Origin: Phenylobacterium sp.
GTDB taxonomy: Bacteria > Pseudomonadota > Alphaproteobacteria > Caulobacterales > Caulobacteraceae
Direction: 5' to 3'
NCBI GenBank assembly: GCA_017991675.1
Contig: JAGOQB010000003.1
Location: 124,001 to 188,000, forward strand
Length of the DNA: 64,000 bases
A program made the translations under genes and the position numbers. Shown here piece after piece: positions 1 through 7,954 of the stretch. The notes beneath the pieces were generated by a model. The model was not told the origin of the DNA and did not search any database. It saw only the letters and a list, made by a program, of their open reading frames with translations. Position 1 is the first letter of the stretch. Each line of letters begins with the position of its first letter.

Positions 1-486
1 CTGGGCGGCCAGGGCAGCGACTTCCTGCACGGCAACCAGGGCGACGACCTGCTCTATGGCGATCTCGGGAACGACAGCGTCGCCGGCGGCCAGGGGAACG
101 ACTTCCTGCACGGCAATCAGGGCGACGACGTGCTGCTGGGCGATCTCGGGAACGACACCCTGCTCGGCGGGCAAGGCGTCGACCTCCTCGTGGGCGGCGA
201 CGGGGCCGACTACCTCTCCGGCGACCTCGGCGACGACGTCCTGACCGGCGGCGCCGGCGCCGACATCTTCAACTTCCGCAGCGGCCAGGGACGCGACATC
301 GTCACCGACTTCGCCCAGGGCGACCGCATCTGGCTGTCGACCGGCGACGCGGCCGACTTCCAGGCGCTGGCCGCGAAGATCTCCATGGTCGGCGCGGACA
401 CGGTGATCAGCCTCTCAGGGCAGACCATCGTGCTGATGGGCGTCTCAAGCAGCAGCCTGACGGCCCAGGACTTCGCCTTCGCCTAG
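1..486 (+). CDS. RTX (hemolysin-type calcium-binding repeat) protein, C-terminal part
   Basis: The frame is open from the left edge, so only the last 161 residues are visible and the start lies outside. The first 90 or so residues are glycine/aspartate nonapeptides of the GGxGxDxLx type that bind calcium in beta-roll proteins. At DNA level the first two blocks form an 81-bp tandem repeat (the CTTCCTGCACGGCAA motif recurs at 21 and 102). After the repeats come DIFNFRSGQGRD and TDFAQGD, typical of the C-terminus of type I secreted RTX proteins. Such proteins are exported unfolded and fold outside on calcium binding. The catalytic or adhesive domain is upstream, so the function cannot be given. 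The stop shares a CTAG tetranucleotide with the stop of the convergent peptidase. Confidence 0.85.
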   Translation: MGGQGSDFLHGNQGDDLLYGDLGNDSVAGGQGNDFLHGNQGDDVLLGDLGNDTLLGGQGVDLLVGGDGADYLSGDLGDDVLTGGAGADIFNFRSGQGRDIVTDFAQGDRIWLSTGDAADFQALAAKISMVGADTVISLSGQTIVLMGVSSSSLTAQDFAFA

Positions 487-1739
487 AGGCTCTGACCCGC
501 CCCCATCGCCGCCTTGATCTGCGCCGCCGGGATCTCCCCGGTGGCCAGCTTGGCGAGGATCAGCGCCGACAGCTGCGCGCGTTCGACGAAGCTCTCGGGC
601 CAGGCGTATTCGCCCAGCGAATGGATGTCGCCGCCGCGCACCCCCAGGGTGTCGACATTGGGCAGGCCGGCGGCGAACAGGTTGTTGCCCTCGCAGACCC
701 CGCCGGACGGGGCCCAGGTGATCTGCTGGCCGATCAGGGCGCCGGCGTCCTTCACCGCCCCGAACAGCTGCTGCTGGGCCGGGGTGAACGGCTTGGCCGG
801 GCGGGTGAAGCCGCCGTGCAGCTCCGCCGCGATCCCATCGGCGCCGGTGGCGGCGACCTGCGCCTGCACATAGGCCAGCGCCCAGGCGGCGGCCGCAGCG
901 TCGGGCAGGCGGATGTTGAAGCGCACCACGGCCACGTCCGGCACCATGTTCAGCGGCCCGCCGCCGTCGATGCGCGCCACGTTCAGGGTCACCCCCTCGC
1001 GCTGGCCGTTGGCGGCGGCCAGCCGCACCGCCAGGTCGGCGGCCGCGGCGATAGCGTTGCGGCCCTTGTCGAAGTCGCGGCCGGCATGGGCCGCGCGGCC
1101 ACGCACAACCACGTGGAAGTTGCCCGAACCCTTGCGCTGAGCGGCCAGCGCCCCGCCGGCCATCGCCGGCTCGTAGGTCAGCCCGACATGCCCGCCGGCC
1201 GCCAGTTCGGCCAGCACCGGCCCCGAGGCCAGCGAGCCGATCTCCTCGTCGGGCGACAGCAGCACCCGGTAGCCGAGGTTTGCCTTCTCCGGATGGTCCT
1301 CGAACGCCCGCAGCGCCGCCAGCATGATGCTGATCCCGCCCTTCATGTCGGCCAGGCCCGGCCCGTTCAGCGCCCCGTCCGCGCGCTTGGTCACCGCGGT
1401 GAACGGCGTCCCGGCCGGATAGACGGTGTCGTAGTGGCCGGTCAGCACCACCTGCACCGGCGCTTGGCGCCGCACGGTCAGCATCAGCGCGTCCGGGTGG
1501 ACCTGGGCGCTCAGCGTACCGTCGGCGGCGACCTCGTGGCTGTCGGCCAGCGGCACGTTCTCGACCTCGCCCGGCAGCTGGCCCATCACGCGCTCCAAAA
1601 CCGCGCGCTGCGCCTCCAGGCCCGGCAGGTTGCGGCTGCCTGACGATTGGGCGCACCATTCCACGGCCCGGCCCAGAATGTCGTCTTCTTCCCCGGCCAG
1701 GCGGCTGAGGATGGATGAATCTTGCGCGGTGAGTTTCAT
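483..1739 (-). CDS. M20 family metallopeptidase (carboxypeptidase G2-like hydrolase)
   Basis: Protein of 418 residues. It shows the M20 dizinc ligand set in order: HYDT, GLADMKGG, SPDEEIGS, YEPA and a C-terminal IHSLGEYA histidine, with a dimerisation/lid domain around residues 180-290. The family removes C-terminal or amide-linked amino acids from small substrates; the substrate here is unknown. No signal peptide is evident, so it is probably cytoplasmic. The start MKLTAQ at 1739 is preferred; an in-frame ATG 21 bp upstream is possible but adds an unconserved-looking leader. It is transcribed alone, divergent from the reductase at 1805 and convergent with the RTX gene. Confidence 0.88.
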   Translation of the reverse strand: MKLTAQDSSILSRLAGEEDDILGRAVEWCAQSSGSRNLPGLEAQRAVLERVMGQLPGEVENVPLADSHEVAADGTLSAQVHPDALMLTVRRQAPVQVVLTGHYDTVYPAGTPFTAVTKRADGALNGPGLADMKGGISIMLAALRAFEDHPEKANLGYRVLLSPDEEIGSLASGPVLAELAAGGHVGLTYEPAMAGGALAAQRKGSGNFHVVVRGRAAHAGRDFDKGRNAIAAAADLAVRLAAANGQREGVTLNVARIDGGGPLNMVPDVAVVRFNIRLPDAAAAAWALAYVQAQVAATGADGIAAELHGGFTRPAKPFTPAQQQLFGAVKDAGALIGQQITWAPSGGVCEGNNLFAAGLPNVDTLGVRGGDIHSLGEYAWPESFVERAQLSALILAKLATGEIPAAQIKAAMGAGQSL

Positions 1740-1804
1740 GGGCGCGAGCCTCGCCCCCAAAACCGGGCTCGCGCAAGACCCTATCGGGAGGCTACTGGAA
1801 GCCC

Positions 1805-2689
1805 ATGGCCATAACCTTCCTGAATCGCCTCTCCCCCGACGCCCAGACCCGCTGGCTGGAGGCCCTGCGCGCCGCCCTGCCGGGCGAGACGATCACCGCC
1901 GAGCCCTCGCCCGCGACCGAGATCGCCGTCGTCGCCAATCCGGGCCGCGGCGTGCTGGCGAGCCTGCCGAACCTCGCCTTCGTGCAATCGGCCTGGGCCG
2001 GCGTCGACAGCCTGCTGGACGATCCGGACTTGCCCCGCGTCCCGATCGCCCGGCTGATCGATCCGGCCCTCGCCGCCCAGATGGCCCAGGCCACCGCCGC
2101 CCACGTGCTCTACCTGCACCGTCAGGTCCCGGCCTACGCCGCCCAGCAGCGCCGCGGCCTCTGGCGCCAGCTACCGCAGCCGCCGGCCGCCGAGCGCCGC
2201 GTCGGCTTCCTCGGCTATGGCGAGCTGGCAGGAGCCGCCGCCAACCTGCTGGAATCCATCGGTTTCCAGACCTACGGCTGGAGCCGCCGGCTCGGCGACC
2301 TCAACACCCTGCTGGCCACCAGCGACATCATCGTCAACCTGCTGCCGCTGACCGACCACACGCGCGGGATCCTCAGCGCCCCGGCCTTCCAGCGCATGAA
2401 GCGGGGCGCGGCGATCGTCAACCTGGCCCGCGGCGCCCACCTGGTCGAAGAGGACCTGATCGCCGCCCTCGACGCCGGCCAGCTGTCGCACGCCGTGCTC
2501 GACGTCTTCGAGGCCGAGCCGCTGGAGCGCAAGCACCCGTTCTGGTCCCACCCGCAGATCACCGTCACCCCGCACGTCGCCGCGATCACCGCCCCGGTCT
2601 CGGCCAGCGCCGTCATCGCGGCCAACATCGCCCGCTTCCGCGCCGGCCAGCCGCTCGAAGGCCTGGTCAACCGCAAGGCCGGGTACTGA
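1805..2689 (+). CDS. ghrA: D-isomer-specific 2-hydroxyacid dehydrogenase (glyoxylate/hydroxypyruvate reductase A-like)
   Basis: 294 residues, the length expected of GhrA-type enzymes, which reduce glyoxylate or hydroxypyruvate with NAD(P)H in the cytosol. Visible motifs are the nucleotide-binding GFLGYGELAGAA near residue 135, the catalytic arginine in NLARGAH, the glutamate in VFEAEPLE and the histidine in TPHVAA near the C-terminus. The N-terminal half lacks long conserved blocks, as is usual for the substrate domain. A palindromic repeat element starts 13 bp after the stop. Substrate is inferred only from family resemblance. Confidence 0.8.
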   Translation: MAITFLNRLSPDAQTRWLEALRAALPGETITAEPSPATEIAVVANPGRGVLASLPNLAFVQSAWAGVDSLLDDPDLPRVPIARLIDPALAAQMAQATAAHVLYLHRQVPAYAAQQRRGLWRQLPQPPAAERRVGFLGYGELAGAAANLLESIGFQTYGWSRRLGDLNTLLATSDIIVNLLPLTDHTRGILSAPAFQRMKRGAAIVNLARGAHLVEEDLIAALDAGQLSHAVLDVFEAEPLERKHPFWSHPQITVTPHVAAITAPVSASAVIAANIARFRAGQPLEGLVNRKAGY

Positions 2690-2702
2690 GCCCCAACTCC
2701 AA

Positions 2703-2830
2703 GTGTCATCCCGGTTTGCAAAGCAAGACCGGGACCCATTCGCGCCGTGTCGGCGGAGTTTGCGCGAGCCTCGCGGAAATCAGGTGTTCATAGGTCCCGG
2801 TCTTCGGCTGCGCCGAAACCGGGATGACAC
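2703..2830. repeat. Dispersed palindromic repeat, copy 1
   Basis: A 128-bp element bounded by the perfect 15-bp inverted repeat GTGTCATCCCGGTTT / AAACCGGGATGACAC. It fills the space between the reductase stop and the stop of the convergent Lrp gene. The interior carries subrepeats such as GACCGGGACC and GGTCCCGGTCTTCGG. Related copies lie at 43115-43248 and 46256-46400. No transposase is encoded, so it is a REP/MITE-like element; any role in mRNA ends is an inference. Confidence 0.85.
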
Positions 2831-2836
2831 CGGGAG

Positions 2837-3307
2837 TTACACCGGCAACTCGGTCACCGACTTCACCTCCTCCAGCACCGCATAGGTCCGGGTCTCGCGC
2901 ACCCCGGGCATGGCCACCAGCACCTCGCCGAGGAACCGGCGATAGGCCTCCATGTCGCTGACCCGCGCCTTGATCAGGTAGTCGAAGCCGCCCGCCACCA
3001 TGTGGCATTCGAGGATTTCCGGCGTCCGTTGCGCGGCCTGGGCGAACTCGCTGAAGGTGTCGCCGGTTGTGCGGTCGAGCTGCACCTCCACGAAGATCAG
3101 GAGCGCACGGTCGATGGCCTTCGGATCAAGGATCGCCGCAAAGCCGGTGATCACCCCGCGCTCGCGCAGCCGCCGCACCCGGTCCGAGCAGGCCGACGGC
3201 GACAGGTGGCACTGCTGGGCCAGGTCCAGGTTGCTGATCCGCCCGTCCCGCTGCAGCACCCGCAGCAGTCGCCGGTCGGTATCGTCGAGCTGCACGATCT
3301 CCGACAT
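2837..3307 (-). CDS. putR: Lrp/AsnC family transcriptional regulator, probable activator of putA
   Basis: 156 residues with an N-terminal winged HTH (about 1-60; LDDTDRRLLRVLQRDGR, SPSACSDRVRRL) and a C-terminal Lrp ligand-binding (RAM) domain containing ECHMVAGGFDYLIK. It is transcribed divergently from putA with 114 bp between the starts, the arrangement of PutR-putA in other alphaproteobacteria, where PutR activates putA with proline as effector. The start at 3307 is chosen because AAGGGGTGG lies just upstream and MSEIVQLDD is a typical Lrp N-terminus; the frame stays open much further upstream but only as antisense to putA. Assignment to PutR rests on context. Confidence 0.88.
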   Translation of the reverse strand: MSEIVQLDDTDRRLLRVLQRDGRISNLDLAQQCHLSPSACSDRVRRLRERGVITGFAAILDPKAIDRALLIFVEVQLDRTTGDTFSEFAQAAQRTPEILECHMVAGGFDYLIKARVSDMEAYRRFLGEVLVAMPGVRETRTYAVLEEVKSVTELPV

Positions 3308-3329
3308 TTTCCACCCCTTGAAGATATTC

Positions 3330-3360
3330 GTTCGGCCAATACGTCGAACGTCCGCCGGAC
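3330..3360. promoter_or_regulatory. Candidate PutR operators between putR and putA
   Basis: The 114-bp divergent spacer holds two adjacent dyads: GTTCG-N10-CGAAC at 3330-3349 and GTCC-GCC-GGAC at 3350-3360. Lrp-family proteins bind arrays of weak palindromes, so these are plausible sites, but no experimental consensus is matched. Promoter elements cannot be assigned with confidence. Confidence 0.4.
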
Positions 3361-3421
3361 ATTCGGCATCATACTCGATACGCCGGACGACAGGAACCAA
3401 CCCCGCGAAGGCCCCGCCGAC

Positions 3422-6400
3422 ATGACCTCCTGGACCGCCCTGGACGACCCCGCCGCCAAGTATCGCGACGAGACCGAGGCGGTGACCGCCCTGCTCGCCG
3501 CCCGGCCGCTCAGCGCCGACCAGCAGGTCGCCGTCCGCGGCCAGGCCGAGCACCTGGTCCGCACCGCCCGCAAGGCCGCCAACCGCCAGGGCGTGGTCGA
3601 GAGCTTCCTGCAGGAATTCAGCCTCGGCACCCGCGAGGGCCTGGCCCTGATGTGCCTGGCCGAAGCCCTGCTGCGCACGCCCGACGCCGAGACCCGCGAC
3701 CGGCTGATCGCCGAGAAGATCGGCGGCGCCGATTGGGCCAGTCACCTTGGCCAATCCGACAGCCTGTTCGTCAACGCCTCGACCTGGGGCCTGATGCTGA
3801 CCGGCCGGCTGGTCGAGGTCGACGAGGAGGCCCGCCGCGACCCGCCCGGCTTCCTGCGCCGCCTGGCCGAGCGGATCGGCGAGCCGGTCGTGCGCCGCGC
3901 CGTGGCCCAGGCCATCGGCATCATGGGCGAGCAGTTCGTGCTCGGCCGCACCATCGAGGCCGCCCTCAAGCGCGCGGCCAAGGAAGGCCAGGTCTGCTCG
4001 TTCGACATGCTGGGCGAAGGCGCCCGTACAGCCGCCGACGCCGCCCGCTACGAACAGGCCTACGCCGACGCCCTGGAGGCGGTCGGCAAGCACGGCAAGG
4101 GCGCAGGCCCCGAGGCCGGCCACGGCGTCTCGGTCAAGCTCTCGGCGCTGTCGCCGCGCTATGAGGCCACCCACGAGGACCGGGTCTGGACCGAGCTCTA
4201 TCCGCGCCTCAAGCGCCTGGCGCTGATCGCCGCGCGCCACGACCTCAACTTCACCATCGACGCCGAGGAGGCCGACCGCCTGGTCATCTCGCTGAAGCTG
4301 CTTGAGCGGCTGGCCGGCGATCCCGAGCTAGGCGACTGGCGCGGCCTCGGCCTGGCGGTCCAGGCCTACCAGAAGCGCGGCGCCCTCGCCGTCGCCCGGG
4401 TCGCCGAGATCGCCCGCGCCAGCGGTCGGCGACTGATGGTCCGCCTGGTCAAGGGCGCCTATTGGGACAGCGAGATCAAGCGCGCCCAGGTGAACGGCCG
4501 CCCCGACTATCCGGTCTATACGACCAAGGCCGCCACCGACCTCTCCTACCTGGTCTGCGCCCGCGCCCTGATCGAGGCCAGCCCCCACGTCTTCGCCCAG
4601 TTCGCCACCCATAACGCCCACACCCTGACGGCGGTCCACGCCATGGCCAAGGCGGCGGGGGTGAAGATCGAGTTCCAGCGCCTGCACGGCATGGGCGAGG
4701 CGCTCTACCGCGCCGCCGACGCCCTGCGCGAGGGCGCCGTGGTGCGCACCTACGCCCCGGTCGGCGGCCATGAGGACCTGCTGCCCTACCTGGTCCGCCG
4801 CCTGCTGGAGAACGGCGCCAACACCTCGTTCGTCCACGCCCTGCTCGACGAGAGCGTCCCGGCCGAGGACGTGGTCGTCGACCCGATCGTCGCGGTCGAG
4901 AAGGCCGGCGCCGGCCCGCACCCGAAGATCCCGCGCCCGGCCGACATCTACGGGGCCGAGCGCCGCAACTCCGCCGGCTTCGACCTCTCGATCCCGGGCG
5001 AGGCCGCCCGGCTGCATCACGCCGCCCGCGCCCTGCCCCAGCTCAGCGCCGGCCCGGCCGGCGGCGCCGCGCAGACCGTGTTCAGCCCCTCGGAAACCGG
5101 CCTCGCCGTCGGCCAGGTGCACGAGGCCTCGGTCGCCGAGATCGACGCCGCCTTCGCCGCCGCGCGGGCCGCCCAGCCGGCCTGGGACGCGCTCGGGGGC
5201 TTCCGCCGCGCCGAGATCCTGCGGGCCATGGGCGACGCGCTCGAAGCCGACGCCGAACGCCTGATCGGCATCTGCACGCGCGAGGCCGGCAAGACCCTGG
5301 CCGACGGGGTGGCCGAGGTTCGCGAGGCGGTCGACTTCTGCCGCTACTACGCCCACCTGGCCCAGACGAAGTTCGCCGGCCCCGAAACCCTCAAGGGCCC
5401 GGTCGGCGAGACCAACAGCCTGGAGCTGCACGGCCGCGGCGTGTTCGTCTGCATCAGCCCATGGAACTTCCCGCTGGCGATCTTCACCGGCCAGGTGGCC
5501 GCGGCCCTGGCCGCCGGCAACGCCGTGCTCGCCAAGCCGGCCGAACAGACCCCGCTGGTCGCCGCTGCGGCGGTGTCTCTGTTCCACGAGGCCGGCCTGC
5601 CGCCGGCCCTGCTGGCCCTGCTCCCCGGCCGCGGCGATACCGTGGGCGCGGCCCTGACCGCCCACTCCCATTGCGACGGCGTGGCCTTCACCGGCGGCAC
5701 CGACACCGCCCGGCGGATCAACCAGACCCTGGCCGCCCGTCAGGGGCCGATCATCCCGTTCATCGCCGAGACCGGCGGCCTCAACGGCATGTTCGTCGAC
5801 ACCACGGCGCTCAAGGAGCAGGTCGTCGACGACGTGGTCCTGTCGGCCTTCGGGTCGGCCGGCCAGCGCTGCTCGGCCCTGCGGATCCTGTTCCTGCCGA
5901 ACGACACCGCCGACATGGTCATCGAGACCATCAAGGGGGCCATGGACGCGCTGGTGATCGGCGACCCGGCCGACCCGGCCGTCGACGTCGGTCCGGTGAT
6001 CGACGAGGAGGCCCGCGCCGCCCTCGCCGCCCACCTGCAGCGGCTGGAGCGCGAGGCCAAGGTCCTGCACCGCCTGGAAGCCCCCGAGGGCGGCACCTTC
6101 TTCGGCCCGGTGCTGGCCGAGATCGCCTCCGCGAAGTTCCTGGAACGCGAGGTGTTCGGCCCCATCCTCCACGTCGTGCGCTACGAGCCTTCGCAGCTCG
6201 CCAAGGTCGCCGGCGAGCTCGCCGGCCAGGGCTACGGCCTGACGCTCGGCGTCCACTCGCGGATCGACGCCTTCGCCCGCGAGGTGCGCGCCCTGGTTCC
6301 CGCCGGCAACGTCTATGTGAACCGCTCGATCATCGGGGCGGTGGTCGGCGTCCAGCCGTTCGGCGGCGAGGGCCTGTCGGGCACCGGCCCCAAGGCCGGC

Positions 6401-6499
6401 GGTCCCAATTCGCTGTCGCGCTACGCCATCGAGCGGGCGATCAGCGTCAACATCACCGCCCAGGGCGGCGATCCGGCCCTGCTGAACCTCAGCCTCTGA
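3422..6499 (+). CDS. putA: Bifunctional proline dehydrogenase / L-glutamate gamma-semialdehyde dehydrogenase PutA
   Basis: 1025 residues. The FAD-dependent proline dehydrogenase barrel (about residues 130-470) shows SVKLSALSPRY, RLVKGAYWDSEIK, FATHNAHT and the C-terminal helix with ENGANTSFVH. The NAD-dependent aldehyde dehydrogenase half (about 530-1000) shows SPWNFPLAIF, FTGGTDTARR, AETGGLN and the catalytic cysteine in GSAGQRCSA (Cys817). It oxidises proline to glutamate, channelling the intermediate. It lacks the N-terminal ribbon-helix-helix of the E. coli autoregulatory PutA, which fits control by the divergent Lrp gene. The ATG at 3422 follows CCGCCGAC without a strong ribosome site. 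A strong hairpin terminator follows. Confidence 0.97.
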   Translation: MTSWTALDDPAAKYRDETEAVTALLAARPLSADQQVAVRGQAEHLVRTARKAANRQGVVESFLQEFSLGTREGLALMCLAEALLRTPDAETRDRLIAEKIGGADWASHLGQSDSLFVNASTWGLMLTGRLVEVDEEARRDPPGFLRRLAERIGEPVVRRAVAQAIGIMGEQFVLGRTIEAALKRAAKEGQVCSFDMLGEGARTAADAARYEQAYADALEAVGKHGKGAGPEAGHGVSVKLSALSPRYEATHEDRVWTELYPRLKRLALIAARHDLNFTIDAEEADRLVISLKLLERLAGDPELGDWRGLGLAVQAYQKRGALAVARVAEIARASGRRLMVRLVKGAYWDSEIKRAQVNGRPDYPVYTTKAATDLSYLVCARALIEASPHVFAQFATHNAHTLTAVHAMAKAAGVKIEFQRLHGMGEALYRAADALREGAVVRTYAPVGGHEDLLPYLVRRLLENGANTSFVHALLDESVPAEDVVVDPIVAVEKAGAGPHPKIPRPADIYGAERRNSAGFDLSIPGEAARLHHAARALPQLSAGPAGGAAQTVFSPSETGLAVGQVHEASVAEIDAAFAAARAAQPAWDALGGFRRAEILRAMGDALEADAERLIGICTREAGKTLADGVAEVREAVDFCRYYAHLAQTKFAGPETLKGPVGETNSLELHGRGVFVCISPWNFPLAIFTGQVAAALAAGNAVLAKPAEQTPLVAAAAVSLFHEAGLPPALLALLPGRGDTVGAALTAHSHCDGVAFTGGTDTARRINQTLAARQGPIIPFIAETGGLNGMFVDTTALKEQVVDDVVLSAFGSAGQRCSALRILFLPNDTADMVIETIKGAMDALVIGDPADPAVDVGPVIDEEARAALAAHLQRLEREAKVLHRLEAPEGGTFFGPVLAEIASAKFLEREVFGPILHVVRYEPSQLAKVAGELAGQGYGLTLGVHSRIDAFAREVRALVPAGNVYVNRSIIGAVVGVQPFGGEGLSGTGPKAGGPNSLSRYAIERAISVNITAQGGDPALLNLSL

Positions 6500-6513
6500 A
6501 CGAGGCGGAAAGC

Positions 6514-6545
6514 AAAAAGCCCGGGGCGAACGCCCCGGGCTTTTT
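6514..6545 (+). terminator. Rho-independent terminator of putA
   Basis: AAAAAGCCCGGGGCG, a two-base AA loop, then CGCCCCGGGCTTTTT. The 15-bp perfect stem ending in a T run lies 14 bp after the putA stop. The A and T flanks make it usable in both directions, so it may also stop readthrough from the tRNA-His side. Confidence 0.85.
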
Positions 6546-6557
6546 CGTGTCCGGCGA

Positions 6558-6634
6558 TGGTACCACCTCTCGGATTCGAACCGAGGACCTCTAGAGCCAC
6601 AATCTAGCGCTCTAACCAACTGAGCTAAGGCGGC
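6558..6634 (-). tRNA. tRNA-His (GTG anticodon) with A73 and no canonical G-1:C73 pair
   Basis: A 77-nt cloverleaf with encoded CCA. Acceptor GCCGCCT pairs with AGGTGGT, D-arm GCTC/GAGC, anticodon stem CTAGA/TCTAG with loop TTGTGGC (anticodon GTG, complement at 6598-6600), T-arm CTCGG TTCGAAT CCGAG. The 3' end is A73-CCA, pair 1:72 is G-U, and no base can form the usual G-1:C73 pair. This matches the divergent tRNA-His described for part of the Alphaproteobacteria including Caulobacter, which co-occurs with an unusual HisRS. Confidence 0.95.
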
Positions 6635-6740
6635 GCATCGCGGAGCGGACCTTCTAGTCGCACCCGCGCCCGCGATCAAGGGGCGCGGCCTGCGGCCAAG
6701 CGTTCTCCTCGAAAGATTTTCGCAAGTCCGCCTACGGGCA

Positions 6741-6772
6741 AAGAAAAAGCCCCGGAGCCGAAGCTCCGGGGC
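6741..6772 (-). terminator. Terminator of the exbB-exbD-tonB operon
   Basis: On the minus strand GCCCCGGAGC, loop TTCG, GCTCCGGGGC, then TTTTTC. A 10-bp perfect stem with a UUCG tetraloop and T run begins 27 bp after the tonB stop. Confidence 0.88.
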
Positions 6773-6799
6773 CTGATCTTAGGCGTCTCCGAACGGGCC

Positions 6800-7504
6800 T
6801 TAGCCCTTCGGCAGGTTGAAGCGGATCGGGATCCGCACGCTGCCGCCTTCGACGGGCGCGCCGTCTTGGGTCTTCGGACGCATCCGGAAGAGCTTGCTCA
6901 TCCGGAGGGCCGCTTCACCGAAGCCCATGTCGGCAGGCTCTTCAGACTGCACGTCACAGGACTCGAGGGTCCCCTTAGCCGTAACCGAGCAACTGATCGT
7001 CGCGCGGCCTTCCACGTTCATCCGCATCGCACGATCCGGATAGTACCGCGCGATGTCCTCGCCCGAGGGACGACGAGCCCAGTCCGGGTTCGTAATCACC
7101 GACGGACGCGGCGGGGCCGGCGGGGCGGCCTTCGGCGGTTCCGGCGTCTCGATCCGCTTCTCGACCGGCGGAACCGGCAGAGGCGGGATCTGCGGAATAT
7201 CAGCCGGCACGTTCACCGGAGGCCGCGGTTGCAGCTTCGGCGGAGGCGGCGGCGGAGTGTTCGGCGGCGGCGGCGGGGGCGGCGGCGGCGGCGGCGGAGC
7301 GGGCTTGATAAGGGCCACGTCCGTGACGTCGTCGGTATACTCCCGATACTTCGGCTCGAACTTATTCTTGTACAGATAGTAGCCGAGGACAGCGTGGACG
7401 ATGATCGAGCCAACAATGGCCGCGGTCACCGCCGGGTTACGCTTCTTCTTCGGCGCGTCGAAGACACTGCGATGTTCGTGGGTAGTGTCGGTGGTTTCAG
7501 CCAT
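6800..7504 (-). CDS. tonB: Energy transducer TonB
   Basis: 234 residues. One N-terminal membrane helix (about 28-45, AAIVGSIIVHAVLGYYLY) anchors the protein in the inner membrane. A periplasmic spacer follows with an uninterrupted proline stretch near residues 70-90 and further PPxP segments to about 140. The C-terminal TonB domain contains YYPDRAMRMNVEGRATISCSV and ends in RIPIRFNLPKG. The family couples the proton motive force harvested by ExbB-ExbD to outer-membrane receptors. It lies 13 bp downstream of exbD, and the pair is followed by a clear terminator. Confidence 0.93.
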   Translation of the reverse strand: MAETTDTTHEHRSVFDAPKKKRNPAVTAAIVGSIIVHAVLGYYLYKNKFEPKYREYTDDVTDVALIKPAPPPPPPPPPPPPNTPPPPPPKLQPRPPVNVPADIPQIPPLPVPPVEKRIETPEPPKAAPPAPPRPSVITNPDWARRPSGEDIARYYPDRAMRMNVEGRATISCSVTAKGTLESCDVQSEEPADMGFGEAALRMSKLFRMRPKTQDGAPVEGGSVRIPIRFNLPKG

Positions 7505-7517
7505 ACGTCACCCCCTT

Positions 7518-7949
7518 CTAGTTCTTATCTTCGCCGATCAGGGCCACGCTGTAGAAACCGTTGTCCTGAAGCATGTTCATCACGCCCATGAAGTCCCCGT
7601 AGAGGACGTCCTTGTCGGCGCGGATGAAGATGCGTTCCTTCTCCGGATTACGTTGCCCGATCGTGCTGCGCAGTGTGTCTCCGATATCCGCCAGCTCCAC
7701 GTTGGTGTCGCCGATGTAAATCGTGCCGCCAGCCTGGATGCTGATGTAGACGGGTTTCGGAGGGTTCGTCGAAGGTTTGGCGACCGCGGGCGGAAGATTA
7801 ACTTTCACAGTCACGGCGGCCATAGGCGCCGCAACCATGAAGATGATCAGGAGCACCAACATAACGTCCACAAAGGGCGTCACGTTGATTTCGCTGTTCG
7901 CCTCGACCGCGTACTTGCCACCCCCAGAACCTGAGAGTTTGGCTCCCAT
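7518..7949 (-). CDS. exbD: Biopolymer transport protein ExbD
   Basis: 143 residues with the ExbD/TolR layout: a short cytoplasmic N-terminus, one membrane helix (FVDVMLVLLIIFMVAAP, about 25-42) carrying the proton-path aspartate, and a periplasmic domain. It forms the proton channel with ExbB. Only one exbD is present between exbB and tonB, whereas some relatives carry two. The start is 5 bp after the exbB stop. Confidence 0.93.
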   Translation of the reverse strand: MGAKLSGSGGGKYAVEANSEINVTPFVDVMLVLLIIFMVAAPMAAVTVKVNLPPAVAKPSTNPPKPVYISIQAGGTIYIGDTNVELADIGDTLRSTIGQRNPEKERIFIRADKDVLYGDFMGVMNMLQDNGFYSVALIGEDKN

Positions 7950-7954
7950 GTGGG

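Noticed and set aside
1-160. Tandem repeats at the left edge considered as CRISPR or satellite DNA
   Set aside because: They encode in-frame RTX nonapeptides with 27/81-bp periodicity and lack unique spacers.
483-486. Convergent stops sharing CTAG here and TTAA at 22451-22454, thought of as a regulatory overlap
   Set aside because: Tail-to-tail stop sharing is common in compact genomes and needs no special explanation.
2837-4240. 467-codon minus-strand frame extending the Lrp gene upstream
   Set aside because: Only the last 156 residues are Lrp-like; the rest is antisense to putA. Start moved to 3307.
4328-6679. 783-codon open frame antisense to putA
   Set aside because: Its translation is a Gly/Asp/Arg/Gln-rich shadow typical of high-GC antisense frames; putA on the plus strand has full domain support.
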